61,816 nt of DNA from Acidobacteriota bacterium (GTDB taxonomy: Bacteria > Acidobacteriota > Terriglobia > Bryobacterales > Bryobacteraceae), in contig JANXRE010000113.1 of the NCBI GenBank assembly GCA_025353165.1, positions 1 to 61,816 on the forward strand, read 5' to 3'. The notes beneath the pieces were generated by a model. That model saw nothing but the letters and a program-made list of their open reading frames with translations. It did no database searches and was not told the origin of the DNA. Positions 27,448 through 35,949 of this stretch are shown here, in pieces. Positions within the stretch are counted from its first letter, which is position 1. Every line of letters begins with the position of its first letter. The position numbers and the translations under genes are program-made.

Positions 27448-27807
27448 TTACTTTCGATTGGCCTTGAAAGTGCCCTTGTACTCGCCGAAATCCCAGTTGC
27501 CGGTGATGCTGTCCCCGTCGACCTTGCCCTTTACCGTGAGCGTGCCTTTCTCGCCGGTCTCCTCGGGTGTGATCTCGAAGCTCAACGAGAGGTCGTTGTC
27601 GGCGAAGGTGCCCTTGACGTCGTCTTTGTCCCACTTCCCGGAGACCTGATCGCCGTCCACGTTTAAGACAACATCGGTTTCCCGATCGCCGCCGGGCGTA
27701 TCCAAGACAAAGCGCCACCGGCCATCCAGGTTCGATTGGGCGTCAGCCCGAGCGGGCGCGAACACGGCCAGCGCAATCGCAGCACAGAGGAGAAGTAGTC
27801 GAGTCAT
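27448..27807 (-). CDS. Secreted beta-rich small protein (paralogue 1)
   Basis: 119-aa protein with a signal peptide (about 23 residues, RLLLLCAAIALAVFAPARA). The mature part is a set of alternating strands: LDGRWRFVLDTPGG, VSGKWDKDDVKGTF, GTLTVKGKVDGDSITGNWDF and EYKGTFKANRK, with no Cys. It is clearly related to the product at 28875-29225. Function unknown; the repeated G.W/G.Y strands suggest a lipocalin-like or OB-type barrel. It is the last gene of the relA operon; its ATG overlaps the DUF4126 stop (ATGA). Confidence 0.8.
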   Translation of the reverse strand: MTRLLLLCAAIALAVFAPARADAQSNLDGRWRFVLDTPGGDRETDVVLNVDGDQVSGKWDKDDVKGTFADNDLSLSFEITPEETGEKGTLTVKGKVDGDSITGNWDFGEYKGTFKANRK

Positions 27808-28400
27808 CGCCTGTTTATTCTACCGGAAAACATATGTCGCAATGCGCGCCCAGCGGCGCGCACGGAAAACGCGATCAGGATCATCAGAACGACGACCACG
27901 CACAGCGTGATCGCCGGGTGAGCCGTCGCGAGCCAGACTCCCGCCGGGACCGCCGCATCCTCCGCGAAGCTGAGAGCGATATTCGAGAAAGGTTCCGGCG
28001 AGTGGTTCACCAGTACGCGCGTGGCAGCCTTTCCCGAATGGCTGGCCAGCGCGACTCCGCCAATCAAAACCGCGAGGCACGCGCGGATTGCGGGGTCCAT
28101 GCCCTCGAGCGCGGCCGCGGCCAGCACCGCCGCGCCGACGGGACGTATGAACGTATGGAGGGCATCCCACGCGCTATCGACATAGGGTATTTTGTCGGCA
28201 AAGAATTCGGCCAGGAACGCAACGCCGGCAATCGTCAGCACCCGCCAGTCCGCCAAAACTTCGAGGCCCTGCAAACCCGGCCGGAGGTGCAGCAGATGGA
28301 AGCGGACGGCCAGCCCCAGCGCGAGCACGGTCGCGTACAGACGGATGCCCGCGAGGAATCCGAGGCCGATCGCCGATCCGAGCAGTCCGATGCTATCCAA
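27804..28400 (-). CDS. DUF4126 family membrane protein
   Basis: 198-aa integral membrane protein with about five spans. The opening IGLLGSAIGLGFLAGIRLYATVLALGLA and the FFADKIPYVDSAWDALHTFIRP segment are typical of DUF4126, whose function is unknown. HSGKAATRVLVNHSPEPFSNI is a conserved cytoplasmic loop. It lies between the DinB-like gene (8-bp overlap) and the secreted small protein gene (4-bp overlap), so it is translated as part of the operon. Confidence 0.85.
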   Translation of the reverse strand: MDSIGLLGSAIGLGFLAGIRLYATVLALGLAVRFHLLHLRPGLQGLEVLADWRVLTIAGVAFLAEFFADKIPYVDSAWDALHTFIRPVGAAVLAAAALEGMDPAIRACLAVLIGGVALASHSGKAATRVLVNHSPEPFSNIALSFAEDAAVPAGVWLATAHPAITLCVVVVLMILIAFSVRAAGRALRHMFSGRINRR

Positions 28401-28878
28401 ACGCTCCCTTCACCTCGCGCGACCGCGAACCCCACTCCCACATCCCGAATTCCACTGTCTTCGGCAGCGGATGTCCGAGCCGCTTGGCCAGCGAGGCGAT
28501 CTGTCCGCGGTGGTGCGACTCGTGGCTCACCAGGTACGCAAAGAAGGACACTGCGTCGGGCGAGAATCCTTTGACCTTTCCCTTGGGCAGCGCTTCCCGG
28601 AGAACGTCCTCCAGCATCCGATGACTCTGGCCCAACGCTCGGAGCGTGTCGGTCCGGGTGCAGGAATCCTTGTCTAATTGGGGCGGCAGCGTCGCGCCCT
28701 TGAGGATCGTCTTGAGCCACAGCAGCCGTACGTTGTGCATGTGGGCCGCGATCGCCCGGACGGTGCGGCCTTTGCCGCCGGGCGTTCCGGCGGACCACGC
28801 CTCATCGGTAAGACCCTCGATCATGTATTGGTTGATGCGCTCGTGCGTGGCGAACGCGCTCAAGAGCGCGTCGGTCAT
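28393..28878 (-). CDS. DinB-family putative metal-dependent protein
   Basis: 161-aa four-helix-bundle protein of the DinB/YfiT-like family. Three likely metal-binding His are visible: IAAHMHNVRLLW near residue 47 and SHESHHRGQIASLAKRLG near residues 120-125. Members act as thiol-dependent S-transferases or metalloenzymes of small-molecule detoxification, but this one has no assigned reaction. Start and the preceding gene's stop share ATGA, and its end overlaps the DUF4126 start by 8 bp. Confidence 0.87.
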   Translation of the reverse strand: MTDALLSAFATHERINQYMIEGLTDEAWSAGTPGGKGRTVRAIAAHMHNVRLLWLKTILKGATLPPQLDKDSCTRTDTLRALGQSHRMLEDVLREALPKGKVKGFSPDAVSFFAYLVSHESHHRGQIASLAKRLGHPLPKTVEFGMWEWGSRSREVKGAFG

Positions 28879-29225
28879 CGCTCCTTCTCCGCGGTGAAGG
28901 TTCCTTTCGCGAGGGCGCCGAGATCGACCGATCCTTTCATTTTCTTGTCGCCGTCCAGCTTGCCGGTGTACTTGACGGTGAGCTTTTCGCCGGTAGGGGC
29001 AGCCTCGAATGAGAACTCGACGTCGTCGCCTTTTACCGTGCCCGTTACTGGCGCCTCGCCCAGTTGGCCGCTGTAAGTGCCGCTAAGTTTTTCGCCGTCC
29101 TGTTTGAGAACGATCGTGGGCGAGCCCGATCCAGCGTCGGTCTCCACCTGAAATCGCCACTTGCCCGTCATGTCGGCCGCGAGCCCGAGCGCGGCCATGA
29201 GTAGAAACAGCATTGCTATCCGCAT
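28875..29225 (-). CDS. Secreted beta-rich small protein (paralogue 2)
   Basis: 116-aa protein with a signal peptide (MRIAMLFLLMAALGLAA). The mature part repeats the strand pattern of the protein at 27448: TGKWRFQVETDAGSG, KLSGTYSGQLGEAPVTGTV, EFSFEAAPTGEKLTVKYTG, AKGTFTAEKER. The two paralogues flank the DinB and DUF4126 genes in one operon. The ATG at 29225 is chosen because the signal peptide begins there; a longer frame to 29321 enters DUF971 coding sequence. Function unknown; probably periplasmic or exported. Confidence 0.8.
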   Translation of the reverse strand: MRIAMLFLLMAALGLAADMTGKWRFQVETDAGSGSPTIVLKQDGEKLSGTYSGQLGEAPVTGTVKGDDVEFSFEAAPTGEKLTVKYTGKLDGDKKMKGSVDLGALAKGTFTAEKER

Positions 29226-29244
29226 CGGACAGAGGATAGCACCT

Positions 29245-29616
29245 TTATTGCGTGGCTGTGCCCGTCTTCGCGCGCGCCAACTGGCATTCGGCGCAAGAGC
29301 AGATGTCGCGCAGACGTTCAAAGGAGTAAATCCCGGTGTTGTGCCCGTCGCTCCAGTAGATGCGCACGGCGTAGTGGCCGACCGGCTCGACGTTCAACAT
29401 CTTTAGCACCGGCTTGAACTGGGGAAAGGGGTCGTTCGCGCCTTTCGAGTGGCTGGTCTTTTGCGGTTCCGTTCCGTGCACACCCGTGCAGGAGGCGCAG
29501 GGGCACTCGTCGCGAAGATACGCCAACGAGTAGTCGCTGCGATGGCCGTCTTTCCAGTCGATCTTGATGCCCTTCGATTTCGAGATGGCGATGTGTTCGG
29601 GGTCGATATGGGCCAT
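29245..29616 (-). CDS. DUF971 (GBBH-like N-terminal) domain protein
   Basis: 123-aa protein of the DUF971 / gamma-butyrobetaine-hydroxylase-like N-terminal family. The typical core is present: IKIDWKDGHRSDYSLAYLRD, then CPCASCTG and near the end CSCAECQ, giving two Cys clusters suitable for metal, and YAVRIYWSDGHNTGIYSFERL between. Family members are linked to Fe-S cluster handling or apbC/mrp contexts, but the role is unsettled. The gene begins 3 bp after the relA stop, so it is co-transcribed with it. Confidence 0.85.
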   Translation of the reverse strand: MAHIDPEHIAISKSKGIKIDWKDGHRSDYSLAYLRDECPCASCTGVHGTEPQKTSHSKGANDPFPQFKPVLKMLNVEPVGHYAVRIYWSDGHNTGIYSFERLRDICSCAECQLARAKTGTATQ

Positions 29617-29619
29617 GGG

Positions 29620-31809
29620 TTACTGGACTCGCTCGACGTCGCGCACGCCGGAGATGCGGCGGAGGGCTGAGACGATGCGCTCGAGCTGCTTCTTGTCGCG
29701 GATCTCCGCGGTGAACTCGACCATCGCGCCGTCGCCGGTCTTGTCGTCGTTGCCGCGCGCCTCGAGGTTTCGAATATTGCTCTGCTCGGTGAACAGAACG
29801 TTGGTCACCTGATTCAACATCCCGGGACGGTCGTCGGTGCGGATGGTCAGCTTGATGGGGAACAATTCGGTGGTGCTGCGGGCCCATTCCACTTCGATCC
29901 TGCGATCGATTTCGTACATCAGGTTCTGCACGTTGGTGCAGTTCACCGAATGGACTGCGACGCCTTTGCCGCGCGTGATGTATCCGACGATGCCCTCGCC
30001 CTTAATCGGGTTGCAGCACTTTGCGCGATACACGAGCAGATCGTCGATGCCCCGCACCTTGATGACCAGGTCGGCGTCGTGAGGCGCGGGCTGGCCGGGA
30101 GTGTGCGGCTGCGGCGCTGCCGGTTTCGGCGGCTCCTCCGGCTGAACCGAATCCGGCGCGAGCTTCTGAAGCACCTGCCGGGGGGAGAACTTGCCGTATC
30201 CGAGCGCCGCGTGAAGGTCCTCGATCTTCCCGTAGCCGTACTCGCTGGCGACCGCCTCCAGATCCGCCTTGGTCGCTTTGTTCAGCGACACGCCCAGCCT
30301 TCGAGCTTCCTTCTCCAGGTACTTCTGCCCGATCTCGACCGCTTTCGCGCGCTCAGTGGTGTTGATCTCGTGCCTGATCTTGTTGCGCGCGCGCTGGGTC
30401 TTGACCAGCGCCAGCCAGTCCTTGCTCGGCATGTGGCCGGGCTGCGTCAGGATCTCTACCACGTCTCCATTGCGGAGGTTGTACTTGAGCGGGACGATGC
30501 GGCCGTTCACCTTCGCGCCGACGCAGGTGTTGCCGACGTCCGAGTGAATGGCATACGCGAAGTCGATGGAGGTCGCATCGCGCGGCAGCACGATCACCCT
30601 GCCCCGCGGCGTGAAGGTGTACACCTCTTCCGGATACAGCTCCACCTTGAGACCCGACATGAACTCCGTGGAGTCGCGCACCTCATGCTGCCACTCCACC
30701 AGTTGCCGGAGCCACGTGATCCGCCGGTCGTCGTCGGCGTGGCCTTTCTTGCCCTCTTTGTACTTCCAGTGGGCCGCGATGCCCTCTTCGGCTACCTTGT
30801 GCATCTCCTCGGTGCGGATCTGCACCTCGAAGGATTGACCGCCTGGGCCGATGACCGAGGTGTGGAGGGACTGGTACAGGTTGGGCCGGGGAATCGCGAT
30901 AAAATCCTTGATGCGGCCGGGGATGGGGTGCCACTCGTTGTGAATGACGCCTAGCGCGGCGTAGCAGTTCTTGACGGAGTCGGTGATGATCCGCAGCGCG
31001 AGCAGATCGTACACCTGATCCAGGCTGATCTTCTGGCGTTTCAGCTTCTGAAACACGGAGAACGCGCGCTTCACGCGGCCGTCGACACGGGCGGGAACGC
31101 CCTCGCGCGCGAGCTGCAGCTCCACCATCTTCCGGATCTCCATTAGAAATCCTTCGTTGGCCTCGCGCTTGGTATCGATCTCGCGCTTCAGCTCCGCCCA
31201 GGCGTCGGGCTCCACGTACTCGAACGCCAGATCCTCGAGCTCGCCGCGGATTTTTCCCATGCCGAGGCGGTGCGCGATGGGCGCGTAGATTTCGAGCGTC
31301 TCCAGGGCGATGCGCTCCTGGCGTTCTCTCGGAAGCGCCGCCAGCGTCTGCATATTGTGCAGGCGATCGGCTAGCTTCACGATGATGACGCGAATGTCGT
31401 TCACCATCGCCAGCAGCATCTTGCGTACGCTTTCGGCCTGCTGCTCCTCGCGCGAGTAGAAGTTGACCTTGTTTAACTTGGTCACGCCGTCCACGCAGCG
31501 CGCGACTTCGTCGCCGAATAAACGCCGGACGTCCTCCACCGTCGCCCCCGTATCCTCGACGACATCGTGCAGAAGCCCGGTTTGCAGGCAGACCATGTCC
31601 ATTTGCATGCCGGCCAGCACCTGTGTCACGTGCAGCGGATGGGTCATGTACGGGCTGCCGTCGCGGCGCTTCTGGGCGCCGTGACGCTCGCGCGCGTACC
31701 GGTAGGTTTTTTCGAGAACGCCGATGTCGTCCTTCGGGCGGGCGGTCGTTACCTTGGCTTCGAGCTGCCGGTACAGCGACTCGACCGCGTCCTGCTCGAG
31801 CGATAGCAC
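29620..31809 (-). CDS. RelA/SpoT-family (p)ppGpp synthetase/hydrolase
   Basis: Bifunctional stringent-response enzyme. The HD hydrolase domain is intact (MTHPLHVTQVLAG, LLHDVVEDTGAT), the synthetase domain follows (KDFIAIPRPNLYQSLHTSVIGPGG, EVQIRTEEMHKVAEEGIAAHWKYKEG), then TGS (EVYTFTPRGRVIVLPRDATSIDFAYAIH) and a C-terminal ACT domain (IRTDDRPGMLNQVTNVLF). An intact HD motif implies hydrolase activity as in SpoT/Rel. A GTG at 31809 gives the usual short N-terminus; a TTG at 31866 would add 19 residues. It heads a minus-strand operon of six genes ending at 27448 and is divergent from deoC. Confidence 0.95.
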   Translation of the reverse strand: MLSLEQDAVESLYRQLEAKVTTARPKDDIGVLEKTYRYARERHGAQKRRDGSPYMTHPLHVTQVLAGMQMDMVCLQTGLLHDVVEDTGATVEDVRRLFGDEVARCVDGVTKLNKVNFYSREEQQAESVRKMLLAMVNDIRVIIVKLADRLHNMQTLAALPRERQERIALETLEIYAPIAHRLGMGKIRGELEDLAFEYVEPDAWAELKREIDTKREANEGFLMEIRKMVELQLAREGVPARVDGRVKRAFSVFQKLKRQKISLDQVYDLLALRIITDSVKNCYAALGVIHNEWHPIPGRIKDFIAIPRPNLYQSLHTSVIGPGGQSFEVQIRTEEMHKVAEEGIAAHWKYKEGKKGHADDDRRITWLRQLVEWQHEVRDSTEFMSGLKVELYPEEVYTFTPRGRVIVLPRDATSIDFAYAIHSDVGNTCVGAKVNGRIVPLKYNLRNGDVVEILTQPGHMPSKDWLALVKTQRARNKIRHEINTTERAKAVEIGQKYLEKEARRLGVSLNKATKADLEAVASEYGYGKIEDLHAALGYGKFSPRQVLQKLAPDSVQPEEPPKPAAPQPHTPGQPAPHDADLVIKVRGIDDLLVYRAKCCNPIKGEGIVGYITRGKGVAVHSVNCTNVQNLMYEIDRRIEVEWARSTTELFPIKLTIRTDDRPGMLNQVTNVLFTEQSNIRNLEARGNDDKTGDGAMVEFTAEIRDKKQLERIVSALRRISGVRDVERVQ

Positions 31810-31913
31810 ACTTATAATGCCTGATGCCGGCTCTGGGCGGCGGTCTCCGATGTCAAGCGTTCCCAACTACTTTCAGTGTAACGTCGGTTTGCTATCGTGG
31901 GGACTTAAACCTT

Positions 31914-32636
31914 ATGGAATTCACCTATCTCGATGTAGCGAAGATGATCGACCACTCGCTGCTCAACCCGACTCTAAAGACAGATGAGCTGGAGGCCGGG
32001 ATCGACCTCGCCCTGCTGTACGGAACGGCGAGTGTCTGCATCATGCCCTTTGCTTTGCGCCGTTGCGCGGAGCGGCTCCGCGGCAGCGATGTTCGGGCCA
32101 GCACGACCATCGGCTTCCCGCACGGCGTACACTCCACGGCGAGCAAAGTATCGGAAGCCCGCGAGGCCCTGACATCCGGCGGCGAGGAACTCGACATGGT
32201 GGTGAACATCAGCAAGGTGCTGAGCGGCGACTGGAACTATGTGCGCGACGACCTTGCGGCAGTGATCGAGGAGACTCACGCGGCGGGTCAAAAGGCGAAG
32301 GTAATCTTCGAGAACTGCTACCTCAACGATGGCCAGAAGATCCGGCTGTGCGAGATCTGCTCGGAGTTGAATGCCGACTGGGTCAAAACCTCCACGGGTT
32401 ACGGCTCGGGGGGCGCGACCATCGAAGACCTGACGTTGATGCGGAAGCACGCCGCTCCGCATGTGCAGGTGAAGGCCGCTGGAGGCGTCCGCGATCTGGA
32501 TGCCTTGCTGCGGGTACGGGCGATCGGCGTGACCCGCTGCGGCGCGACCCGGACCGCGGCTATGCTCGAGGATGCGTGCAAGCGCCTCGGGCTTCAGCCG
32601 ATTGCTGAAGCGGCGGCAGCGCCTGCGGGATACTAA
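31914..32636 (+). CDS. deoC: Deoxyribose-phosphate aldolase
   Basis: Class I aldolase cleaving 2-deoxyribose 5-phosphate to glyceraldehyde 3-phosphate and acetaldehyde in nucleoside catabolism. The Schiff-base Lys lies in VKTSTGYGSGGATIED near residue 157 and the second active Lys in VKAAGGVRDLDA near residue 186; IDHSLLNPTLKTDELEAGID and TTIGFPHG are the other signatures. Length is 240 aa. The ATG at 31914 is used; the frame from 31824 overlaps the relA promoter region. The isomerase-like gene follows after 6 bp, suggesting joint sugar catabolism. Confidence 0.95.
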   Translation: MEFTYLDVAKMIDHSLLNPTLKTDELEAGIDLALLYGTASVCIMPFALRRCAERLRGSDVRASTTIGFPHGVHSTASKVSEAREALTSGGEELDMVVNISKVLSGDWNYVRDDLAAVIEETHAAGQKAKVIFENCYLNDGQKIRLCEICSELNADWVKTSTGYGSGGATIEDLTLMRKHAAPHVQVKAAGGVRDLDALLRVRAIGVTRCGATRTAAMLEDACKRLGLQPIAEAAAAPAGY

Positions 32637-32642
32637 CTTCGT

Positions 32643-33575
32643 ATGATGAAACTCGGTTTTGTAAGCGCCATCCTTCCGGATCTGTCGCTCGACGAAGTCG
32701 CGCGGTTTGCGTCCTCGGCGGGCTTCGAGTGCGTTGAGTTGATGTGCTGGCCGAAAGGCAAGGCGGAACGGAGGTATGCGGGCATAACGCATGTCGATGT
32801 CGCGGGCTTCGGCCCGGATGAGGCCAAACAGGTTCAAGACACGATGTCGAAGAACGGGTTGGCCATCAGCGGTCTGGGCTATTACCCGAATCCGCTCGCC
32901 GCGGATCTCGCCGAAGCGCGTGTTTACTCCGATCACATACAGGCGGTGATCCAGGCGGCCGCGCAACTGAACGTGCCGGTTGTGAACACGTTCATCGGCC
33001 GCGACCACACGAAGACCTTCGACGAGAACTGGCCGCGGTTTCTCGAGACGTGGCGCCCGATTATCAAGGTCGCGGAAGACAACGGCGTCAAGATCGGCAT
33101 CGAGAATTGTCCGATGCTCTTCACCCGCGACGAGTGGCCCAGCGGCAAGAACCTCATGACATCGCCCGCGATCTGGCGCAGGATGTTCAACGACATCCCG
33201 TCGGACAACTTCGGCCTCAACTTCGATCCCTCGCATTTCATCCTGCAGATGATGGATTACTGCAAAGCCATCCGCGAATTCGCTCCGAAGTTCTTCCACG
33301 TGCACGCCAAGGACGCGACCATCGATCGCGAGCGGCTCGACGAGGTCGGCGTATTCGCGTTTCCGAACCAGTGGCACACGCCAAAGCTGCCGGGCCTCGG
33401 CGACGTCAACTGGGGCCGGTTCTTCGCCACGCTGTCGGGCGCGGGTTACCAGGGGCCGGTGTGCATCGAGGTGGAAGACCGGGCCTATGAAGGCTCTTTG
33501 GAAGCGCGCAAAGCGGCGCTTGTTCAGAGCGGGCGTTATCTGCGGCAGTACATCCCCGTCACGAAATGCGTTTGA
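32643..33575 (+). CDS. Sugar phosphate isomerase/epimerase (TIM barrel)
   Basis: 310-aa cytoplasmic xylose-isomerase-like TIM barrel. Typical strand ends with metal-ligand residues are visible: GIENCPMLF (Glu), NFDPSHFI (Asp/His), FFHVHAKDA (His) and [11 protein letters not shown] (Glu). No leader peptide. The exact substrate is not evident; deoC upstream argues for sugar-phosphate or polyol catabolism. The 3' end overlaps the convergent TPR gene by 17 bp. Confidence 0.87.
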   Translation: MMKLGFVSAILPDLSLDEVARFASSAGFECVELMCWPKGKAERRYAGITHVDVAGFGPDEAKQVQDTMSKNGLAISGLGYYPNPLAADLAEARVYSDHIQAVIQAAAQLNVPVVNTFIGRDHTKTFDENWPRFLETWRPIIKVAEDNGVKIGIENCPMLFTRDEWPSGKNLMTSPAIWRRMFNDIPSDNFGLNFDPSHFILQMMDYCKAIREFAPKFFHVHAKDATIDRERLDEVGVFAFPNQWHTPKLPGLGDVNWGRFFATLSGAGYQGPVCIEVEDRAYEGSLEARKAALVQSGRYLRQYIPVTKCV

Positions 33576-34491
33576 GTTTGGCGATGGTGGCGCGCATCTT
33601 CGGAGCGTCCGGCCAATCGGGGTGGTGCTTGAGGAATTCCTCCATCTGTGCGGCGGATTCCGCGAACCGCTTCTCACGAAGATAGATTTCGGCCAGCAGC
33701 AACTGCGGGTGGGAGAAGTGCGCGGGGTCGAGCCGGCGCGCCTCGAGCAGGTATTTCTCAGCGAGTTGCAGCTTGCCCAAGCCCAGATACGTCATGCCAA
33801 ACTGCGAGTTCGAGAGTGGGTCGTTGGGACGGCGTAACACCGCGTTCAGGTTAAAGGTGTACGCTTCATCGAGGTTGCCCAGGTTGATCAGCACTCCGCC
33901 GAGGTTAACGAGCGGTTCATAAGCCGAGGGATCGGCGGCCAGGGCGCGCTGGAAATAGGCCGCCGCATCGGGGAAGCGCTGCTGGTGATAGGCGATGGTG
34001 CCGAGATTGTTCCATGCCTGCGCGAACTGCGGCGCGATCTCGACGGCACGCTTCAGGTGTTCGATCGCTTTCGCGGTATCGCGTTTCCCGAGGACCTTCT
34101 GAGCGCGCCGGTACTCACTTTGCGCACTCTCGGGGATCGATAAATTGCGGGCAGAGACGGTCCCCGGATCCGGCGTCGCGCGGGCATCGTCGAAGGCGAC
34201 CTCGATCTCGACGCGGCCTTTTTCGTTCGCGGTTCCCGGACCGACATCGAGGGTGCGGCGGATTTCGCCGCGTGCCGGCACGAACACGATCAACGTATAC
34301 GAGGCGGGCAGCAAGCCCGGGAAGCGGAAACGCCCGTGAGCGTCGGCCAGCGTGGAACCGGCGAACGCCGTGGTCGCGCCGTGCAGGGATACGGAGGCGC
34401 CCAACTCCGGCGTGATCCTGCCCGCAAGCTCGAAGGTTCGCTCGGCTCCGAACAGCGAGATCGCCAGGCTAGCGGCCAGCGCCGTCCGCAT
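33559..34491 (-). CDS. Exported TPR protein with carboxypeptidase-regulatory-like domain
   Basis: 310-aa protein with a signal peptide ([16 protein letters not shown]), an N-terminal beta-sandwich of the carboxypeptidase-regulatory type ([37 protein letters not shown]) and four to five tetratricopeptide repeats from about residue 125 ([22 protein letters not shown] and following). Likely a periplasmic protein-protein scaffold. Its start overlaps the truA end by 23 bp, so the two are co-transcribed although functionally unrelated. Confidence 0.85.
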   Translation of the reverse strand: MRTALAASLAISLFGAERTFELAGRITPELGASVSLHGATTAFAGSTLADAHGRFRFPGLLPASYTLIVFVPARGEIRRTLDVGPGTANEKGRVEIEVAFDDARATPDPGTVSARNLSIPESAQSEYRRAQKVLGKRDTAKAIEHLKRAVEIAPQFAQAWNNLGTIAYHQQRFPDAAAYFQRALAADPSAYEPLVNLGGVLINLGNLDEAYTFNLNAVLRRPNDPLSNSQFGMTYLGLGKLQLAEKYLLEARRLDPAHFSHPQLLLAEIYLREKRFAESAAQMEEFLKHHPDWPDAPKMRATIAKLKRIS

Positions 34492-35242
34492 ACTTCACCT
34501 GCTCCAGAAACAATCCCGATGCGGGCGCCGTCCAGGCTGCTACATCGAGCCTCGGATGGCACTCGGCGTTGAGCAACTTCTGCCAATCCTCGATGTTTAC
34601 CTCACGTTTGCCGAGTTTGACCAACACCCCGACGACGCGGCGAATCATGCGCCAAAGAAAATGGGACGCCTCGATGCGGAAGACGATGAGGCCTTCCTCG
34701 GCTTCGATGGCGGCGGACTCCACAACCACGATGGTAGACTCATCGGGCCGGGATGGGTCCGCGGCGCGGAAGCAAACGAAATCATGGCGGCCGGCGAGCA
34801 TTCTGGCGGCGCTGCTCATCAGCGGCACGTCGAGCGGCTCCTTGATCCACCAGACATATCTCTTCGAGAACGCGCTCTTGCGCGTCGCGATCTGGTAGAC
34901 GTACGTGCGTGCGAGCGCGTCGTGGCGCGCGTGGAAGCGGCTGGACACGGGCTCGACGGCAAGCACGGCCACCTCCGCGGGCAGCCGGTCGTTCAGTCCG
35001 CGAAGAATGCGATCGGCGTTGAGCCCAGGGGCCGTTGGCGCGCGAAGATGGGCCACCTGCCCGCTCGCGTGAACGCCGGCGTCGGTGCGGCCCGAGCCGT
35101 GGAGGTCTACCTTGCAGGCGAATACGTCCTCGGCGGCCTGGCGTAGCTCGCCCATGACGGTGCGGGCATTACGCTGTTCCTGCCAGCCGCGGTATTTCGA
35201 GCCGTCGTATTCGAGCGTAATCTTCCAGGTCTTCACAGACAA
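34469..35242 (-). CDS. truA: tRNA pseudouridine synthase A
   Basis: Converts uridines 38-40 of tRNA anticodon arms to pseudouridine. The catalytic Asp is in GSGRTDAGVHASGQVAHL near residue 52, the start KITLEYDGSKYRGWQEQRNARTV is the canonical N-terminus, and FHARHDALARTYVYQI and ASHFLWRMIRRVVGVLVKLG are the RNA-binding segments. Length is 257 aa. The 80-bp gap to the divergent AbrB/Doc module holds the promoters of both. Confidence 0.96.
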   Translation of the reverse strand: MSVKTWKITLEYDGSKYRGWQEQRNARTVMGELRQAAEDVFACKVDLHGSGRTDAGVHASGQVAHLRAPTAPGLNADRILRGLNDRLPAEVAVLAVEPVSSRFHARHDALARTYVYQIATRKSAFSKRYVWWIKEPLDVPLMSSAARMLAGRHDFVCFRAADPSRPDESTIVVVESAAIEAEEGLIVFRIEASHFLWRMIRRVVGVLVKLGKREVNIEDWQKLLNAECHPRLDVAAWTAPASGLFLEQVKYADGAGR

Positions 35243-35322
35243 TAGTGTACGTACCGCGCGTTGCTGCTTGCCAAGGGGCGCAAGAAGTTCTTACAATAAT
35301 AATAACGTAGGGGAGGTGAGCC

Positions 35323-35550
35323 ATGGTCCAACTCAAAGTGCGTAAATTCGGCAATTCGCTCGGAGTTATTCTGCCGAAAGAGGTTATTAACCGTCTACAG
35401 ACTGGCGACGGTGGACCTTTGTTCCTGATCGAGGCCTCCGACGGCGGCTACCGGCTCACGCCATATGATCCTGCCTTCGAGAAGAAGATGAAGAAAGCGG
35501 ACGACATCATAAGCCGGTACCGAAACACGTTGCACGTACTCGCCAAATGA
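35323..35550 (+). CDS. AbrB/MazE-type antitoxin
   Basis: 75-aa DNA-binding antitoxin with the swapped-hairpin AbrB fold: VQLKVRKFGNSLGVILPKEVINRL near the N-terminus and a C-terminal helical tail (FEKKMKKADDIISRYRNTL) that should wrap the toxin. A strong GGGGAGGTG ribosome-binding site precedes the ATG, and a TACAAT-like -10 lies at about 35293. The stop overlaps the doc-like start in ATGA. It probably represses its own operon together with Doc. Confidence 0.92.
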   Translation: MVQLKVRKFGNSLGVILPKEVINRLQTGDGGPLFLIEASDGGYRLTPYDPAFEKKMKKADDIISRYRNTLHVLAK

Positions 35551-35942
35551 AGGAACCAGTCTGGATCGAGGAGCGCGACGCGCTGGCGCTCCACGATCGC
35601 CTGGTCGCGCTGCACGGCGGGGCGCCTGGGTTGCGTGACGGCGGTTTGCTCAAATCCGCGCTCGCCCGGCCGCAGCAGATCTACGCCTACGGCGAGTCGC
35701 CCGATCTCATGGACATGGCGGCCGCCTATACCTCTGGCATCGTGGGCAACCATCCCTTTGTAGATGGCGCCAAGCGCACGGGCTTTGTGGTCGGAATTTT
35801 GTTTCTCGAAATCAACGGCCATCGCTTTACGGCGAGCGAGGAGGACGCCGCGCGTGCCGTCCTGGCGATGGCTGCCGGAGATCTACACGAAGCGGGGTAC
35901 GGCGCTTTTCTGCGCGCCTATGTGACGCGTGGAAGACGATAG
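35547..35942 (+). CDS. doc: Death-on-curing (Doc/Fic) family toxin
   Basis: 131-aa Fic-fold toxin. The active motif appears as NHPFVDGAKRTGFVVGILFL near residues 72-91, matching the Doc form of the Fic motif with catalytic His; in P1 Doc the enzyme phosphorylates EF-Tu using ATP. GLRDGGLLKSALARPQQIYAYG is the typical N-terminal Doc block. The position-specific Asn-to-Ala change in DGAKRTG is common in Doc homologues of this kind (from memory). Paired with an AbrB-type antitoxin. The operon looks intact. Confidence 0.92.
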   Translation: MKEPVWIEERDALALHDRLVALHGGAPGLRDGGLLKSALARPQQIYAYGESPDLMDMAAAYTSGIVGNHPFVDGAKRTGFVVGILFLEINGHRFTASEEDAARAVLAMAAGDLHEAGYGAFLRAYVTRGRR

Positions 35943-35949
35943 CGGCCCA

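Noticed and set aside
31974-33677. 567-codon minus-strand frame across deoC and the isomerase-like gene
   Set aside because: Spans two real plus-strand genes and their spacer; arginine-rich with no domain.
34898-34930. GTACGTGCGTGCGAGCGCG resembling the palindromic repeat
   Set aside because: It lies inside truA, lacks the GTGGCGCACGC end and the second hairpin, and is explained by coding sequence.
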